Of a DNA stretch of 64,000 bases, positions 62,456-64,000 are shown one piece after another. The stretch is taken from NCBI RefSeq assembly GCF_002294725.1, contig NZ_NSFT01000001.1, positions 558,001 through 622,000 on the forward strand, read 5' to 3'. The notes under the pieces were generated by a model, which saw nothing but the letters and a program-made list of their open reading frames with translations, searched no databases and had not been told where the DNA came from. The DNA comes from Mesorhizobium sp. WSM4313. Its GTDB lineage: Bacteria > Pseudomonadota > Alphaproteobacteria > Rhizobiales > Rhizobiaceae. How positions within the stretch are numbered: position 1 is the stretch's first letter; each line of letters starts with the position of its first letter. Position numbers and translations under genes: made by a program.

Positions 62456-64000
62456 TCAGTTCTTGGTCTCTGCCTGGTTCAGCACGACGGCGGTTTCCTG
62501 GTTCAGCGCGCGGCCGGCGCGGCGTGGCTGCGTGAGCGGCGTCGGGATCGGCGTGCCGATATTGCCCTTGAGGAAACGCTGGCCGGCGCGCACGCCCTCG
62601 GCCAATTGCGTCTCGAAGCGCGCTTCGTCGCGGCGTCGCACATCCTCAATGACTTCGGCGACCTCCTCGGGATCGACGCCAAGCGCCTCCAGCGCGGAGC
62701 CGCCGAAGACCAGCGCCGATTCGAAGGTCTCGCGCAGCTGATAGTCGACGCCGGCGCGCACGAGCTGCAGCGCGGTGCCGCGGTCGAAGGCGCGCGCCAG
62801 GATGGTGACCAGTGGAAATTCGGCCTTGATAAGCTGCGCGATGCGCACGGCGGCGTCGGGCTTGTCGACGCAGATCAGCACCGCGCGGGCGCGCCCGGCG
62901 CCAGCCGCATGCAGGATGTCCAGCCTCGTGCCGTCGCCGTAATAGACCTTGAAGCCGAAATCGGCCGCCGCCTGGATCATCTCCACCTCGTTGTCGATGA
63001 TCGAGACGTCCATCCCGCGCAGCAAAAGCGGCTGGCTGGCGATCTGGCCGAAGCGGCCGAAGCCGATGATGAGCACGCTGCCGGTGAGGCCGTCGGCGAT
63101 GTCGACGCCGTCGAGGGACTGCTCGTCGCGCGGGGTGAGGTAACGCAGCGCCAAGATCGCGAGCGGTGTCAGCACCATCGAGATGATGACGATGGCGGTC
63201 AGCGTGGCGTTGGCCTGGCCGTCGATGATGCCGACCGCGGCAGCGGACGAATAGAGCACGAAGGCGAACTCGCCGCCCTGCGCCATGAAGACGGCGCGTT
63301 CGAGCGCCTCGCGATGGCCGCTTTTCAGAATGCGCGCGACGACGTAGATGCCGAATGCCTTCATGACCATGTAGGCGACGACATAGATGGCGATGAGCCG
63401 CCAGTTCTGGGCTACGACGCCAAGGTCGAGCGACATGCCGACGGCGAGGAAGAACAGGCCGAGCAGGATGCCGCGGAACGGCTCGATATCGGCTTCGAGC
63501 TGGTGGCGGAAGGTCGATTCCGACAACAGCACGCCAGCGAGGAAGGCGCCCATCGCCATCGACAGGCCGGAGAGCTGCATGGCCAAGGCCGATCCCAGCA
63601 CCACCAGCAGCGCCGCGGCGGTCATGACCTCGCGGGCGCGGGCATCGGCCAGGATGCGGAAGAGCGGATTGAGCAGGTAACGGCCGGCCACGACCAGTCC
63701 CACGATCGCGGCGATGCCGATCCCAACTTCGGTCAGCCGCTCCGAAAGGCTGGTTTCGGCGCCGCCCGGCGCGAGGAATGCGATAAGCGCGAGCAGCGGC
63801 ACGATCATCAGGTCTTCGAGCAGCAGGATGGAGACGATGCGCTGGCCTTTCGGCGTGGCGATCTCACCGCGCTCTTCGAGCAACTGCATGACGATCGCCG
63901 TCGAGGTCAGGATGAAGCCGGCGCCGGCGACGAAGGACTGCGCGATGGGAAAGCCTCCGGCCAGTCCGACGAGAGTGAGCAGGACTGCGCAGACGCCGAC
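62456..64000 (-). CDS. CPA2 cation:proton antiporter (KefB-like), 5' end outside window
   Basis: A monovalent cation:proton antiporter-2 protein whose N-terminus runs off the right edge; 514 residues are visible. The membrane part has FVAGAGFILTSTAIVMQLL and the conserved LLEDLMIVPLLALIAF. The C-terminal RCK/TrkA-N domain begins at VLIIGFGRFGQIASQPL with the G-x-G-x-x-G nucleotide loop, and YYGDGTRLDILHAAGAGRA follows. KefB-like proteins export K+ under electrophile stress; the ligand here is not known. Followed closely by the DUF924 gene. Confidence 0.93.
   Translation of the reverse strand, partial: VGVCAVLLTLVGLAGGFPIAQSFVAGAGFILTSTAIVMQLLEERGEIATPKGQRIVSILLLEDLMIVPLLALIAFLAPGGAETSLSERLTEVGIGIAAIVGLVVAGRYLLNPLFRILADARAREVMTAAALLVVLGSALAMQLSGLSMAMGAFLAGVLLSESTFRHQLEADIEPFRGILLGLFFLAVGMSLDLGVVAQNWRLIAIYVVAYMVMKAFGIYVVARILKSGHREALERAVFMAQGGEFAFVLYSSAAAVGIIDGQANATLTAIVIISMVLTPLAILALRYLTPRDEQSLDGVDIADGLTGSVLIIGFGRFGQIASQPLLLRGMDVSIIDNEVEMIQAAADFGFKVYYGDGTRLDILHAAGAGRARAVLICVDKPDAAVRIAQLIKAEFPLVTILARAFDRGTALQLVRAGVDYQLRETFESALVFGGSALEALGVDPEEVAEVIEDVRRRDEARFETQLAEGVRAGQRFLKGNIGTPIPTPLTQPRRAGRALNQETAVVLNQAETKN

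Overview
The window looks like chromosomal DNA of a Mesorhizobium-like member of the Hyphomicrobiales (Rhizobiales). Supporting signs are high GC with rhizobial codon use, a 2042-residue growth-pole-ring (GPR/RgsE-type) protein found in polar-growing rhizobia, a class II (B12-dependent) ribonucleotide reductase, a malic enzyme fused to a phosphotransacetylase domain, a DUF1127 small protein, and several families of short palindromic intergenic repeats. Genus assignment is inference from gene content and style. No rRNA, tRNA, CRISPR array, prophage or complete insertion sequence was recognised.

Layout. Bases 1-5000 hold the end of a VOC-fold gene, a repeat element, purB, a DUF2171 protein, and a minus-strand pair of a type-1 periplasmic binding protein with a P1 peptidase. 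Bases 5100-11500 hold a flavin reductase and a tight plus-strand operon resembling the accessory (maturation) genes of molybdenum hydroxylases: MoxR ATPase, VWA protein, an XdhC split by an in-frame stop, and a molybdopterin-binding/nucleotidyltransferase fusion. No hydroxylase structural genes are present. Bases 11500-14300 hold small uncharacterised proteins, a DUF1127 gene missed by long-ORF searches, and a candidate small RNA ending in a textbook terminator. Bases 14600-22000 hold an aldo/keto reductase, a cysteine-desulfurase-like enzyme and a minus-strand cluster (DMFase-like amidase, class III aminotransferase, GNAT, acetylpolyamine-amidohydrolase-type deacetylase) that may handle amides and amines. 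Bases 22000-31100 are mixed: ParB-like mini-protein, hydrolase, GFA protein, uppP, phosphodiester glycosidase, GH25 lysozyme lipoprotein, four repeat elements, a lower-GC DUF4145 gene, and a hicB antitoxin beside a frameshifted hicA.

Bases 31100-40500 carry nrdJ with NrdR-box-like sites, gltX overlapping a convergent DUF2865 gene by 83 bases, and the malic enzyme. Bases 40680-44770 carry a non-canonical SDR, an LpxH-like phosphoesterase, an MFS permease and a dipeptide-epimerase-type enolase-superfamily member. Bases 44840-48920 are a four-gene Mla-type lipid transport operon (STAS-MlaE, MlaF, long MlaD, lipoprotein) closed by a bidirectional terminator. The GPR gene (49020-55148) follows on the minus strand, then an Hpt protein, a 2Fe-2S ferredoxin and its probable NADP reductase flanked by two copies of a MITE-like repeat. 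The right end has a DHA2 drug exporter, a DUF922 protein, the folate operon folP-folB-folK, a DUF924 protein and a CPA2 antiporter running off the edge.

The strongest points for follow-up are the repeat architecture of the GPR coiled coil (units of 36, 29 and 22 residues that differ by exactly one heptad), the candidate sRNA divergent from DUF1127, the in-frame stop inside XdhC, and the broken hicA.
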